From contig CAKVGH010000007.1 of the NCBI GenBank assembly GCA_934747255.1, positions 1 to 58,080 on the forward strand: a stretch of 58,080 nucleotides of DNA, read 5' to 3'. Shown piece after piece: positions 31,789 through 40,073 of the stretch (positions are counted from its first letter, which is position 1; the number at the start of each line of letters is the position of its first letter). A program made the position numbers and the translations under genes. The notes under the pieces are model-generated. The model saw only the letters and a list, made by a program, of their open reading frames with translations. It did not search any database and had not been told where the DNA came from. This DNA is from an uncultured Clostridia bacterium (GTDB lineage: Bacteria > Bacillota > Clostridia > Christensenellales > UBA1242).

Positions 31789-32532
31789 CTAAATATCATT
31801 TTTTTTACACAATATTTGCAAAAATCTTTCTGGCGAATTGATATAGTTTTTATACAACATAAACTGCTTTGTTTCGAAATATGCTTTATTTTCTAATCTT
31901 CCTGAATTTATCTCGTAAACAGTGGAATTTGGTATAGTAATTAGCAAAGGCGAATGTGTTGCTATAATGAACTGGCACTTTTTTGTTTTAGTCAAATCAA
32001 TTAGTAGCGTTATTAAAGAAAGTTGTTTTTCTGCTGACAAAGCGGATTCGGGTTCATCTAATATAAACAATCCTTCGTGAAACTTACTTTGAAATAATGA
32101 CAAAAAAGATTCACCATGAGATTGCTTTTGTAGTGATTTCCCACCATAACCATTAAAAATATCCATACCTGATTCAATAGCCAAATTATCTATATATGAA
32201 GCAAAATTTATGAAATTTTCCGCTCTAAAGAAAAAACCTTTATTAGTCTTTTGTCTCCAGGTCAAATGCATTTTGTCCGCCAAATTTACATTATCAAAAC
32301 AATTATCAGCATTGTAAATATGGTTTTTATTTCCACCTGAAATATTAAAGCCCACATTAAATGCAAGACTTTCTAAAAGCGTACTTTTGCCTGAGCCATT
32401 ATCGCCCACAAAAAAAGTTATAGGCTTATCAAAAGACACTTCCAAGCCATCACTAAATAAGTCTAAATTAAATGGGAATTTTTTTTCTAAACTCTTTTCA
32501 ATCTTTAATTTTAATAAGTAATTTGTGTTCAT
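31789..32532 (-). CDS. AAA-family ATPase (ABC/SMC-type ATP-binding protein)
   Basis: A 247-residue single-domain ATPase: Walker A GDNGSGKST (43-51), signature-like SHGES (138-142), Walker B LFILDEPES (155-163) and the H-loop ATHSP (His193). It has no transmembrane partner and no nuclease domain, so it belongs to the stand-alone AAA_21/AAA_23-type group rather than a transporter. Such proteins occur in toxin-antitoxin or defence contexts but also alone; no partner nuclease is adjacent. A promoter TTGTTT-17-TATTAT ends 7 nt before the ATG and no Shine-Dalgarno is present, so the mRNA is likely leaderless. It is divergent from the GNAT gene. Confidence 0.8.
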   Translation of the reverse strand: MNTNYLLKLKIEKSLEKKFPFNLDLFSDGLEVSFDKPITFFVGDNGSGKSTLLESLAFNVGFNISGGNKNHIYNADNCFDNVNLADKMHLTWRQKTNKGFFFRAENFINFASYIDNLAIESGMDIFNGYGGKSLQKQSHGESFLSLFQSKFHEGLFILDEPESALSAEKQLSLITLLIDLTKTKKCQFIIATHSPLLITIPNSTVYEINSGRLENKAYFETKQFMLYKNYINSPERFLQILCKKNDI

Positions 32533-32539
32533 TGTTTAC

Positions 32540-32568
32540 ATAATAACACATAAATGCAAAACAAACAA
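32540..32568 (-). promoter_or_regulatory. Promoter of AAA ATPase gene, leaderless type
   Basis: On the minus strand TTGTTT (32568-32563), 17-nt spacer, TATTAT (32545-32540); the ATG begins 7 nt later at 32532. Confidence 0.55.
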
Positions 32569-32590
32569 TAAAATAACTATCTTACCACTA

Positions 32591-32619
32591 TTGACTTAAC
32601 CAAAAAAGTGGTGTAAAAT
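32591..32619 (+). promoter_or_regulatory. Promoter of GNAT gene, leaderless type
   Basis: TTGACT (32591-32596), 17-nt spacer, TAAAAT (32614-32619); the ATG starts at 32626, where transcription itself should begin. Confidence 0.7.
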
Positions 32620-32625
32620 TTAATT

Positions 32626-33138
32626 ATGGAATATGAAATTTTATTTGGAAAAGAAGCAGAAAAATTTAGCGAGCAATGTGGAAAAATTTTTGACGACAAC
32701 AACAAAGATTATATTGTAAACAGAGATGGTATTTTTGACCACAAAAAGTTCAAGTTGCTTGTATTAAATATTGACGGCGAAACCTTGGCTTATCAACTAA
32801 TCTATATCGGCGGAGATTTTGTAAAGCAAGAAACTTATGATGACGCCTTCAATCAAGGTTTTAAGTACGAAAATGATGCCGTTTACATTTGGGATATGTG
32901 CACAAAAAAAGGTTTTGAAAATAAAGGTTATCAACAGGCCTTAATAAAATTTTTAATTGGAAATTACCCAATTAAAAATATATATTCTCTAACCGACATA
33001 GACAATAAAAATAGTATGTCTTTACAAGAAAAATTAGGTTTTACATCTATTGGTAATTTTGTTGGTCATCACGGCGAAACTTATGCGGTATTAAAAAAGC
33101 CAAAAACAAAAGAAGATATTGATATTTTATCTCATTAA
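32626..33138 (+). CDS. GNAT-family acetyltransferase-like protein
   Basis: A 170-residue protein with GNAT features: strand AVYIWDMCTKKGFENKGYQQ (acetyl-CoA loop of the R/QxxGxG/A type, here ENKGYQQAL) and a C-terminal TDIDNKNSMSLQEKLGFTSIG, the common NxxSxxxxEKLGF segment. The N-terminal third is diverged. The acceptor is unknown. No Shine-Dalgarno sequence is present; the start follows its promoter directly. It lies between the AAA gene (divergent) and the first WG-like paralogue. Confidence 0.75.
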   Translation: MEYEILFGKEAEKFSEQCGKIFDDNNKDYIVNRDGIFDHKKFKLLVLNIDGETLAYQLIYIGGDFVKQETYDDAFNQGFKYENDAVYIWDMCTKKGFENKGYQQALIKFLIGNYPIKNIYSLTDIDNKNSMSLQEKLGFTSIGNFVGHHGETYAVLKKPKTKEDIDILSH

Positions 33139-33167
33139 AAGGGTTTTAGATAAACATTAAAATATAT

Positions 33168-33196
33168 TTGAAAGTTATAACTTAATTTGTTAAAAT
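33168..33196 (+). promoter_or_regulatory. Promoter of first paralogue gene
   Basis: TTGAAA (33168-33173), 17-nt spacer, TAAAAT (33191-33196), then AAGAGGT before the ATG at 33215. Confidence 0.65.
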
Positions 33197-33214
33197 AATA
33201 AATAAGAGGTTAAT

Positions 33215-34435
33215 ATGAAAAATTTGGAAGTAATAAAAAAAGAAAATGGATTATTTAATATAATAGACAAACAAACGGGCGAAAAAATTAGTGACAAAGA
33301 TTATAAGCAAGTGGAAATTAAAAAATATGGTATTGTTGCAACTACTCAATTAGAACAAAATACTACTTATGATATTTTTAACAATAGCGGAAAACAAATT
33401 TGTTCTTTTAGCCAACAAAACAACGATATTTTTAATCAAAAATTTGATTTTAAGTTTGATAAAAAATACTTTGAAGTTACAAATGAAACTACAATTCTTG
33501 ACAGCAAGTTCTTGCCTTATAATGCCACTGATTACCCTACTGAAACCAGTCATTTTTACGACTACAATGGCAACAGAATTGCTAGTGGACTATTTCACGA
33601 AAAACAGATAATTGAAAGAGGCAAATACTTGATAGTTTGCGGTTTTAGTTCTACTGACAAAGAACAAGAAGAACCACTTTACGCCATTTATGATACCGAA
33701 GCACAAAAAACCGTATTTAATAGTGTTGGCGTTGCAACAATTTATAAAAATTCTTTGGATAATATCAATAAATATAACACATTATGTTTCAAAAAACTCT
33801 ATATGGAAAGTGTAAGAGAAATCGCTAAAAACTTTGTTAATAGATACTTTGAATACAACAAAATTAGTAACTACAAAGATGTGGTACTAAATGATATTGA
33901 TAAAGCAGTAAAAACTTTTGAAAGTAACATTTCAAATTATAGATTTGCAAAAATTGATAGTAAATTGTTTGATAAACTAAAAGACATTGTTTCCCCTACT
34001 CAAAAACAAACAGAACTTTTGAACATATATAGCAAAGTTGATTTAATGCTAAAAGTACTAGACACCCAAGAAGTCATCACTAAAGGTTTTATTCATCAAA
34101 TTTACAACGAGAAAACAGATGAAATTATACTTGCTGTAAACTACTTTGACGCTGTTGCAAATCAAGAAATAGTTAACAAAGTCATTAACTCATTTAATCC
34201 ATTGGACTCGCTAATTACAACAGATGAAATAGAATTTAATGTTGAAAAATCTGTAAAAAACCATGAAAAAGATAGTTGGCTCATCAAATACAACTTCAAA
34301 AATGGAAAATTTATGTCTAACAGCAAATGCATGGGCAAAATCAATCAATTGGAACTTGCTGTTGTTAACGCTTACAATAGTATGTTTAACAAATCTGTAA
34401 AAGTTTTAGATGAAGAAGATGTCGATACATTATAA
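33215..34435 (+). CDS. Unrecognised beta-repeat (WG-like) protein, paralogue 1
   Basis: A 406-residue protein without signal peptide or membrane span. Its first half (residues 1-195) is built of strand-turn-strand phrases that recur in the next two genes: YDIFNNSGKQI, FYDYNGNRIASGLF and LYAIYDTEAQKTVFNS. These resemble the WG/KWG-type beta-repeat (a hydrophobic strand, a D/N-G turn, a second strand). The second half (about 195-406) is specific to this copy and helical at first, ending FNVEKSVKNHEKDSWLIKYNF. Its function is unknown. It is the first of three adjacent same-strand genes, each with its own promoter and terminator rather than one operon. AAGAGGT precedes the ATG. Confidence 0.75.
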   Translation: MKNLEVIKKENGLFNIIDKQTGEKISDKDYKQVEIKKYGIVATTQLEQNTTYDIFNNSGKQICSFSQQNNDIFNQKFDFKFDKKYFEVTNETTILDSKFLPYNATDYPTETSHFYDYNGNRIASGLFHEKQIIERGKYLIVCGFSSTDKEQEEPLYAIYDTEAQKTVFNSVGVATIYKNSLDNINKYNTLCFKKLYMESVREIAKNFVNRYFEYNKISNYKDVVLNDIDKAVKTFESNISNYRFAKIDSKLFDKLKDIVSPTQKQTELLNIYSKVDLMLKVLDTQEVITKGFIHQIYNEKTDEIILAVNYFDAVANQEIVNKVINSFNPLDSLITTDEIEFNVEKSVKNHEKDSWLIKYNFKNGKFMSNSKCMGKINQLELAVVNAYNSMFNKSVKVLDEEDVDTL

Positions 34436-34448
34436 TCACTCTTCTCTA

Positions 34449-34480
34449 CAAAAATGTCTTAATTATTAAGGCATTTTTTA
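34449..34480 (+). terminator. Terminator of paralogue 1
   Basis: AATGTCTTAA / TTAAGGCATT hairpin followed by TTTTT. Confidence 0.7.
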
Positions 34481-34550
34481 TTACAAAAAAAAAATATAAT
34501 TTAAGCATAAGTTTTATTTTTTTAATAGTAGATTTTATTTATTTTGGGTA

Positions 34551-34579
34551 TTGACAATAAACATAGTGTGTGCTATCAT
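34551..34579 (+). promoter_or_regulatory. Promoter of paralogue 2
   Basis: TTGACA (34551-34556), 17-nt spacer, TATCAT (34574-34579). The 13 bases TGTGCTATCATTT around the -10 also occur at the promoter of paralogue 3. Confidence 0.75.
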
Positions 34580-34613
34580 TTTAATATCATTTTTTGATAA
34601 AAGGAGAAAAGTT

Positions 34614-35513
34614 ATGGAATTAAACAAAAACACAAATTCTAAACTAGAAAATTTAGTTACTTTTGATAATGGCAATACAATATCTGGCGATAACTACGAC
34701 TTATTAACAGTAACAAAATATGGAGTTGTTGCAAGACGAAACGAAGGTGGCAAACCATTAAACGAAAACTTCGAGTTTAGATGCGTAAAACTAAATGACC
34801 CTGCAAAAAAACTAATTAACATTACAGACGAAATTGGCGAAAATGGTCTAAGAAAAATTGAAGATAATGTTAAATACTACATTGAAAAGAAAAACACATT
34901 GAGTGGACTATCTACCGACAGAAATTTTGATATTTTTGACAAAGACGGAAAAATAGTTAAAACAGTTTCTGCAAAAGAATATGGCTATCTTGGTTCTATT
35001 GATACTAAAATCAAATTACACAAAAATTATTTTAGTGTATCTTTTGATTATGACAGTTTTGGTTTTGAAGGTCCTCAAATGATTCACGAACAAAGTATTT
35101 GTTTTGACTATAACGGCAAAATGATTACAAATGACAAGAAAAATCAATTCATTGTTAAGACAACAGATGTTGCTACTTGGGGCAATGTTAGTGACAACTG
35201 TTTGCTCATCTCTAACCTTAACACAATTACAAACAAATTGAGCATTGACAAGCGAAATTCCTTTGTCGCTTTATACAACATCAAAAAAGGCAAAATCGTA
35301 TTTAACAGCAACGACTTATTTGCAAAAATTAGAGATGCAAAAAATGTTAAGAAAGAAGACTTCACTATCATTCACACAGAAAAATGCTTTGTAACATTTA
35401 ACTACAAAAAAACTTGCCTTGCTGAAATCAACTTGGCTACTGGAAAAGTTAGTCTTAACAAAAAGTACCTTGATAACCTTTCAAATAACGAAAATAATTC
35501 TTTTATCAAATAA
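34614..35513 (+). CDS. Unrecognised beta-repeat (WG-like) protein, paralogue 2
   Basis: A 299-residue soluble protein. AAGGAGAAAAGTT decides the start at 34614; a longer frame upstream would overlap the promoter. It shares with its neighbours the repeats FDIFDKDGKIV, ICFDYNGKMITND, FVALYNIKKGKIVFNSNDL and EINLATGKVSLNKKYLDNL. The spacing of these phrases suggests five to six beta hairpins, as in a small propeller or WG-repeat fold. N-terminal residues 1-100 are more diverged. No secretion signal. Function unknown. Confidence 0.75.
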   Translation: MELNKNTNSKLENLVTFDNGNTISGDNYDLLTVTKYGVVARRNEGGKPLNENFEFRCVKLNDPAKKLINITDEIGENGLRKIEDNVKYYIEKKNTLSGLSTDRNFDIFDKDGKIVKTVSAKEYGYLGSIDTKIKLHKNYFSVSFDYDSFGFEGPQMIHEQSICFDYNGKMITNDKKNQFIVKTTDVATWGNVSDNCLLISNLNTITNKLSIDKRNSFVALYNIKKGKIVFNSNDLFAKIRDAKNVKKEDFTIIHTEKCFVTFNYKKTCLAEINLATGKVSLNKKYLDNLSNNENNSFIK

Positions 35514-35531
35514 CAAATTTTTAGATATTAA

Positions 35532-35572
35532 AAACACTAGGCTATGACAAAATTTAAGCCTAGTTTTTTTAT
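35532..35572 (+). terminator. Terminator of paralogue 2
   Basis: ACTAGGCT ... AAGCCTAGT hairpin followed by TTTTTT. Confidence 0.8.
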
Positions 35573-35601
35573 AAAAATCCTAAAAAAATAAAAAAGCACT
35601 A

Positions 35602-35630
35602 TTGACTTATGATACATTATGTGCTATCAT
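35602..35630 (+). promoter_or_regulatory. Promoter of paralogue 3
   Basis: TTGACT (35602-35607), 17-nt spacer, TATCAT (35625-35630), with the same TGTGCTATCATTT core as the paralogue 2 promoter. Confidence 0.75.
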
Positions 35631-35656
35631 TTCTCTGCAATTAAGGAGCAAAAATT

Positions 35657-36442
35657 ATGGAAAATGAAAATAGTAAAAACAATTCAAAAACCAGCGAAAA
35701 ATCTTTTGCAAATAATATAAATAAAGCAATTAGAAATCTCTCACCAAACCAAAAAGAATACAATGTTATTAAATTTGGAGAATTTGCAACAGAAGCCCGT
35801 AAGGAAGACGAAAATCAAAAAGGTCATTCTTCAATCGACCTATACAACAAACAAGGAAGATTATTCACATCATTTGAAAACATTGACGGCAAAGATAGTT
35901 CTGTAAACTACAATTTTGACTACTACAAAAACTTTGTTATTGTTGATAAAAGCACAAACAATAATGGCAAAAATCAACACAACGAACAATATTTTATCAA
36001 CTATGACGGCAAAAGAATTACAACTGGTTTGAACGATGAAAAAATCCCTGTTCTATTTAGAGAAAAGAGTGATAAATTTTTAGTTTTAAGCAACTGTGCT
36101 GTAATTTGCGATGAAACTAAATGGTTTGCATTGTATTCAACAAAAGAAAATAAAATTGTATTTAACACTAACGATTTGAAAAATGAAATTAAAGACTATA
36201 TCAATAGTGATAAAACAAAACTATATGTTGATACACAAGACAAAAACACTTTGAGATATAATATTAAAACAACAAAGGGTATCTTTTCTAAAAACTGGCT
36301 TGTTAAGGTTGACCTAGTAAATGGCGAAATTTTATTAAATAACGAATATTTGAAAAAACTAAAACGCAAAAACAAAGTCCAAACTATGCACGGAATTAAC
36401 GAAACATCTACAAACGATAACGATAACGAACTTTCTATGTAA
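35657..36442 (+). CDS. Unrecognised beta-repeat (WG-like) protein, paralogue 3
   Basis: A 261-residue soluble protein with the family phrases IDLYNKQGRLFTSF, YFINYDGKRITTGL, WFALYSTKENKIVFNTNDL and VDLVNGEILLNNEYLKKL in the same order as paralogue 2, so the two are the closest pair. The N-terminus is Asn/Ser/Lys-rich and short. AAGGAGCAAAAATT precedes the ATG. A terminator follows. Function unknown; gene duplication with separate promoters suggests differential or additive expression. Confidence 0.75.
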   Translation: MENENSKNNSKTSEKSFANNINKAIRNLSPNQKEYNVIKFGEFATEARKEDENQKGHSSIDLYNKQGRLFTSFENIDGKDSSVNYNFDYYKNFVIVDKSTNNNGKNQHNEQYFINYDGKRITTGLNDEKIPVLFREKSDKFLVLSNCAVICDETKWFALYSTKENKIVFNTNDLKNEIKDYINSDKTKLYVDTQDKNTLRYNIKTTKGIFSKNWLVKVDLVNGEILLNNEYLKKLKRKNKVQTMHGINETSTNDNDNELSM

Positions 36443-36466
36443 TCTATTTTCATTTATATATATAAT

Positions 36467-36491
36467 AATAGGGACTATACCCTATTTTTTT
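36467..36491 (+). terminator. Terminator of paralogue 3
   Basis: AATAGGG / CCCTATT hairpin followed by TTTTTT. Confidence 0.75.
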
Positions 36492-36552
36492 ATATTAACA
36501 AAATAAAATTATATTAAAAAATTGCAACTACACAATTTTAATTACACATAGT

Positions 36553-36580
36553 TTGCTTAATTTTGCATTTATGATATACT
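36553..36580 (+). promoter_or_regulatory. Probable promoter of the SpoU gene
   Basis: TTGCTT (36553-36558), 16-nt spacer, TATACT (36575-36580), leaving a leader of about 60 nt before the ATG. Confidence 0.45.
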
Positions 36581-36646
36581 TTAAGTTAATTAGTAATCTA
36601 TAATATTTTTTAATAAATGATTTTTATAAAAAATTAAGGAGAAAAA

Positions 36647-37438
36647 ATGAAGTTCAAAAAATACGATAAAAATAGCAGTATTTCCTACACCTTTGGGCAG
36701 TTTCCTACTATTGAACTGGTAAAAAGCAAAAAATCGCATCTACTTGCACTAATTTTGCACGAAAAACTAACAATTACCCCAGAGATAGAAAATCTACTTG
36801 ACTACGCAAGAAAAAATAGTATTGAAATAATAAAGTCCAGCAAACAAATTGAAATTTTGGGCGGAAAAGAAAACTGCTACCTAGCCGGCGTGTTTGAAAA
36901 ATACGCTGAAAATATCGAAACTGGCAATCATATTGTTTTGGTTAGTCCAAGTGATAGTGGTAATTTAGGCACAATTATTAGAACTATGTTGGGTCGAAAC
37001 ATTAAAAATCTTGCTATTATAAAAAACGGAAAAAACACCGACAACCCACTCGAACTAGCAAAAAATAATACGAGCGTTGACATTTTTAGCCCAAAAGTTA
37101 TAAGAGCAAGTATGGGGAGTATTTTCAACATTAAAGTACAAATATTTGATAATTTTAGTGACTACGAAAACTCCTTTCCCACAAACAAAAAATATGCTTT
37201 TTGTTTGCAGACAAACCAGTATTTAGACACATTTGAGAATATTTTAGCATCTAACTTTTCACTCGTTTTTGGTAACGAGTCAACGGGGCTTCCTGACAGC
37301 ATAGCAAATAGGTGTGAAAAACTTAAAATTGCACAAACTAATGATATTGATAGTTTTAACCTTGCAATTTCAGTTGGAATGGCAATTTATAATTTTACAA
37401 AAAATAATGTTTTGGAGATTAAAAATGAACGAAAATGA
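36647..37438 (+). CDS. SpoU/TrmH-family RNA 2'-O-methyltransferase
   Basis: A 263-residue SPOUT enzyme that methylates ribose 2'-OH in rRNA or tRNA. The three trefoil-knot motifs are present: VSPSDSGNLGTIIRTMLG (motif 1, with Asn and Arg), LVFGNESTGLPDSI (motif 2) and DSFNLAISVGMAIYNF (motif 3). The N-terminal substrate-binding region (1-90) is diverged from RlmB and TrmH, so the target nucleotide is not clear. AAGGAGAAAAA precedes the ATG. It overlaps the next small gene by 14 nt. Confidence 0.88.
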   Translation: MKFKKYDKNSSISYTFGQFPTIELVKSKKSHLLALILHEKLTITPEIENLLDYARKNSIEIIKSSKQIEILGGKENCYLAGVFEKYAENIETGNHIVLVSPSDSGNLGTIIRTMLGRNIKNLAIIKNGKNTDNPLELAKNNTSVDIFSPKVIRASMGSIFNIKVQIFDNFSDYENSFPTNKKYAFCLQTNQYLDTFENILASNFSLVFGNESTGLPDSIANRCEKLKIAQTNDIDSFNLAISVGMAIYNFTKNNVLEIKNERK

Positions 37439-37613
37439 CTTATTAAAACTTAGCGAATACTTTGACGAAGGTATTTCACTTGGCGACTACACTCCCGAAG
37501 AACTTGAAGAAATGCTAGAAATATACAAAACGGACAAAGAAAAATTTAAGCAAAAATATTTTGATTTTTATGATGATGTTAAACACTCATCACTTAAAAA
37601 ACAAGATTGGTAA
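37425..37613 (+). CDS. Small acidic protein overlapping the SpoU gene
   Basis: A 62-residue protein (NENDLLKLSEYFDEGISLGD, then YTPEELEEMLEIYKTDKEKF) rich in Glu, Asp and Lys and predicted to be helical. I do not recognise the family. TTGGAGATT 6 nt before the ATG lies inside the SpoU gene and the two genes overlap by 14 nt, so they are translationally coupled; a functional tie to the methylase is an inference. Confidence 0.65.
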   Translation: MNENDLLKLSEYFDEGISLGDYTPEELEEMLEIYKTDKEKFKQKYFDFYDDVKHSSLKKQDW

Positions 37614-37637
37614 TTATAAACTTTTTGATAAATATTA

Positions 37638-37672
37638 AAAAAAAGCAGACATTAGTCTGCATTTTTTAAGGG
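37638..37672. terminator. Bidirectional terminator
   Basis: AAAAGCAGAC / GTCTGCATTTTTT, between the converging SpoU unit and the DegV gene. Confidence 0.8.
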
Positions 37673-37717
37673 GTATGGGAAATTTCAGCCTATCGGCCGA
37701 AATTGGTCTTGGTAAAT

Positions 37718-38560
37718 TTAATCTTGGTGGTTAATATAAAGTATGCCCAAAGTGTCTTCTCCACAATGGCTACTAATTGTTCCACCTGCTTTTGTTTCAT
37801 AAATCTTTTTGAAACCTGCATTTTCTAGTGCGTCCCTAGCATTCTTAACCATTTCTGGCGAAGCGGTAGTGTAAGTAATAAACGCAACATCTTTGTCTGG
37901 TGTGTTAAATTCCTTTAAGGTATCTTCACAGTAATTTTTTACTACTTTTTCCATTGTTCCACGATATTTATGGTGCGAACCCATTTTGCCATTTTTAACA
38001 ATAATTTGTGGTTTGATACCAAGCAAGTTTGCACCAAACAATGCCAAACTACTGCATCTTCCACCTTTGTATAAGTAATTGAGTTTTTTTAATACAAAAC
38101 TTGCTTGAACGAATGGTACTTTTTCGTTACACTTTGCAACAATATTTTCTATCTTCTCTCCACTATCCGCCAGTTTTTTTGCGTAAATAGCAAGTAAAGC
38201 GATACCTGTTGAAAGTGAGTTTGTATCAACAACATAAACATTCTTAAAGTTTTGGCTAGACCTTTGTGCATTTGAATAGGCGCAACTAAAACCACTACCT
38301 ATTGAAAAATGAATGATTGCATCATAAGTATTTAGAAGTGAAGCAAAATGTTCGTTAAACTGTTCTTCGTTAACCGCACTTGTCTTTGGTAAAATTTTAT
38401 TTTTTTCTACAAATTCAAAAATTTCTTTAGAATCTGTTTCCCCATCTAGTTTTACTTCGTTTCCAAGTAAAATTGTAAAAGGAACAGTATGAATATCATA
38501 TTCTGCTAATAATTCTTTTGGCAAATCAATAGTACTTTCTGCCGAAATTCCAATTTTCAT
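37718..38560 (-). CDS. DegV family fatty-acid-binding protein (FakB-like)
   Basis: A 280-residue DegV protein: N-terminal MKIGISAESTIDLPKELL, SIGSGFSCAYSNAQ, VYVVDTNSLSTGIALLA, LKKLNYLYKGGRCS, and C-terminal AFITYTTASPEM and GTISSHCGEDTLGI. In FakB proteins a fatty acid sits in the pocket and its carboxylate is phosphorylated by FakA; a FakA gene is in this window at 7233-8885. Several DegV paralogues per genome are usual, so a specific pairing is inferred. TAAGGAGATTAT precedes the ATG. Confidence 0.9.
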   Translation of the reverse strand: MKIGISAESTIDLPKELLAEYDIHTVPFTILLGNEVKLDGETDSKEIFEFVEKNKILPKTSAVNEEQFNEHFASLLNTYDAIIHFSIGSGFSCAYSNAQRSSQNFKNVYVVDTNSLSTGIALLAIYAKKLADSGEKIENIVAKCNEKVPFVQASFVLKKLNYLYKGGRCSSLALFGANLLGIKPQIIVKNGKMGSHHKYRGTMEKVVKNYCEDTLKEFNTPDKDVAFITYTTASPEMVKNARDALENAGFKKIYETKAGGTISSHCGEDTLGILYINHQD

Positions 38561-38729
38561 AAATAATCTCCTTAAACCTTTTTATTATTATAAGATTTAC
38601 AATACTTAATATAGACATTTTTTCAAAAAAAAGCAATATAATCTTGCTTATTAGTTAGTAGAGTCGAATTTTGTAAATTCTACTCATAGTAGATAAAGCG
38701 ACAATTCGGCATAAAAACCCACTTTTTAT

Positions 38730-38758
38730 TTGATTTTTATAAATATATATGATATATA
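38730..38758 (+). promoter_or_regulatory. Promoter of XRE-membrane gene, leaderless type
   Basis: TTGATT (38730-38735), 17-nt spacer, TATATA (38753-38758); the ATG is at 38765 with no Shine-Dalgarno sequence between. Confidence 0.6.
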
Positions 38759-38764
38759 TATTAT

Positions 38765-39490
38765 ATGGAAAATATAGAAAATTTCAAAAAAATAGTGGCA
38801 AATAATCTTGTTAAGTACCGCAAAGGTGCAAATTTAACACAAATTGAACTTGCCGAAAAACTTAATTATTCCGACAAAGCAGTTAGCAAATGGGAGCGTG
38901 GCGAAAATGTGCCTGATGCTTATGTATTAAAATTGCTTGCCGAGTTATATGGAATTAGCATAGATGACTTTTTTGCTGATGGCAAGCAAAAAAATGAAAA
39001 ATTACCGTTTTCACTTAAAAGAGCATTCAAAAATAAGCATGTTATTATTACTCTACTATCTGCTGGGCTAGTGTGGTTACTAGCATCAATCGCATTTGTT
39101 ATTTTGGAGTTTACTAAACTAAATAACTATTCTTATCTTGCTTTTATTTATGCTATTCCAGTTTCCAGCATAGTTTGTTTAGTACTCAGCAGTATTTGGG
39201 CAAAAAAATGGGTAAGCGGAATATTTGCCACAATTACCATTTGGACAATATTTTTATCAATCTTTTTATCTATTCAAGTAAATAACTTATGGCTAATATT
39301 TATCATCGCCATCCCAATTCAAATACTAGTTATCTTATGGTATTTCCTAATCAAGGAAAACAAAAAAATAAAATGGCATTTAAGATGGACAAAAAAGCCA
39401 AAAAAACAAGAATTAGACATTGCTTCGTCTACTCCAAATGAGTCAACAAATTTAGAAGAAACAGAAAAGCAAAACATAGAAAGCCAATAG
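38765..39490 (+). CDS. XRE-family regulator fused to a membrane domain
   Basis: A 241-residue protein. Residues about 10-65 are a Cro/CI helix-turn-helix (LTQIELAEKLNYSDKAVSKW, then ERGENVPDAYVLKLLAELYG), followed by four hydrophobic helices between about 93 and 200 and a polar tail ending in Glu/Ser/Asn. HTH-plus-membrane proteins of this design are common in Firmicutes and may sense membrane or cell-wall state. The promoter sits exactly upstream of the ATG and no ribosome binding site is seen, so the transcript is likely leaderless. Confidence 0.82.
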   Translation: MENIENFKKIVANNLVKYRKGANLTQIELAEKLNYSDKAVSKWERGENVPDAYVLKLLAELYGISIDDFFADGKQKNEKLPFSLKRAFKNKHVIITLLSAGLVWLLASIAFVILEFTKLNNYSYLAFIYAIPVSSIVCLVLSSIWAKKWVSGIFATITIWTIFLSIFLSIQVNNLWLIFIIAIPIQILVILWYFLIKENKKIKWHLRWTKKPKKQELDIASSTPNESTNLEETEKQNIESQ

Positions 39491-39544
39491 ATATTTTGAA
39501 AAATAAGTATGTTTTTTATCTTCATAATTAAAATGCTTAATACA

Positions 39545-39575
39545 AATAAAAAATGCCTTTAACGGCATTTTTTTA
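39545..39575. terminator. Bidirectional terminator
   Basis: AAAAAATGCC / GGCATTTTTTT between the converging XRE-membrane and DUF378 genes. Confidence 0.75.
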
Positions 39576-39809
39576 CTCATATTTTGTATAGTCTTGCTTA
39601 TTGCAAAGTATAAACTTTCCTTTTGTGAGCCAAGGCGAAATCAAAAGCCAAATACCAGCAATAAATACTAAAATGTAAATTATTATTGAGCCAGCGTTAA
39701 ATCCGCCAAAAATTGCTTCTACCAAGTTCCAGTTGAAAATTCCAACAAGTCCCCAGTTAAGTGCTCCACAAAGGACCAAAATATAAGCGATAATGTTTGC
39801 TATAATCAT
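39573..39809 (-). CDS. DUF378 family membrane protein
   Basis: A 78-residue protein with two hydrophobic helices and the DUF378 signature GALNWGLVGIFNWNLVEAIF. The function of the family (B. subtilis YuzA) is unknown. AAGGAG lies 8 nt before the ATG at 39809, which decides this start over the ATG two codons upstream and a longer upstream extension. It is monocistronic. Confidence 0.85.
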   Translation of the reverse strand: MIIANIIAYILVLCGALNWGLVGIFNWNLVEAIFGGFNAGSIIIYILVFIAGIWLLISPWLTKGKFILCNKQDYTKYE

Positions 39810-40073
39810 ACTCATATCTCCTTCAATATTAGTTTGTGCAGTAAAAATGGCGATATACACTTTTTAAGATTTCGCCATTGTTAAAAATTGCTAGTTATAA
39901 TCTTACAAATTTTAGGTTTTATTAAATATAATTTTTTAGGTTTTTGGTGCTATGGAGTGGTACTTTTGTTAAATTATGTTGTGTTTTTATACTTAAAACT
40001 TTAATCTTTCAAAAAAAACAGGTCAATTATGTGTTTTATGATGTTATAGCAATTTATTTATTAGAAAAAAGCA

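Noticed and set aside
34551..34613. Upstream extension of paralogue 2 by 21 codons
   Set aside because: The extension begins inside the -35 box and crosses the -10; the AAGGAG site points to the ATG at 34614.
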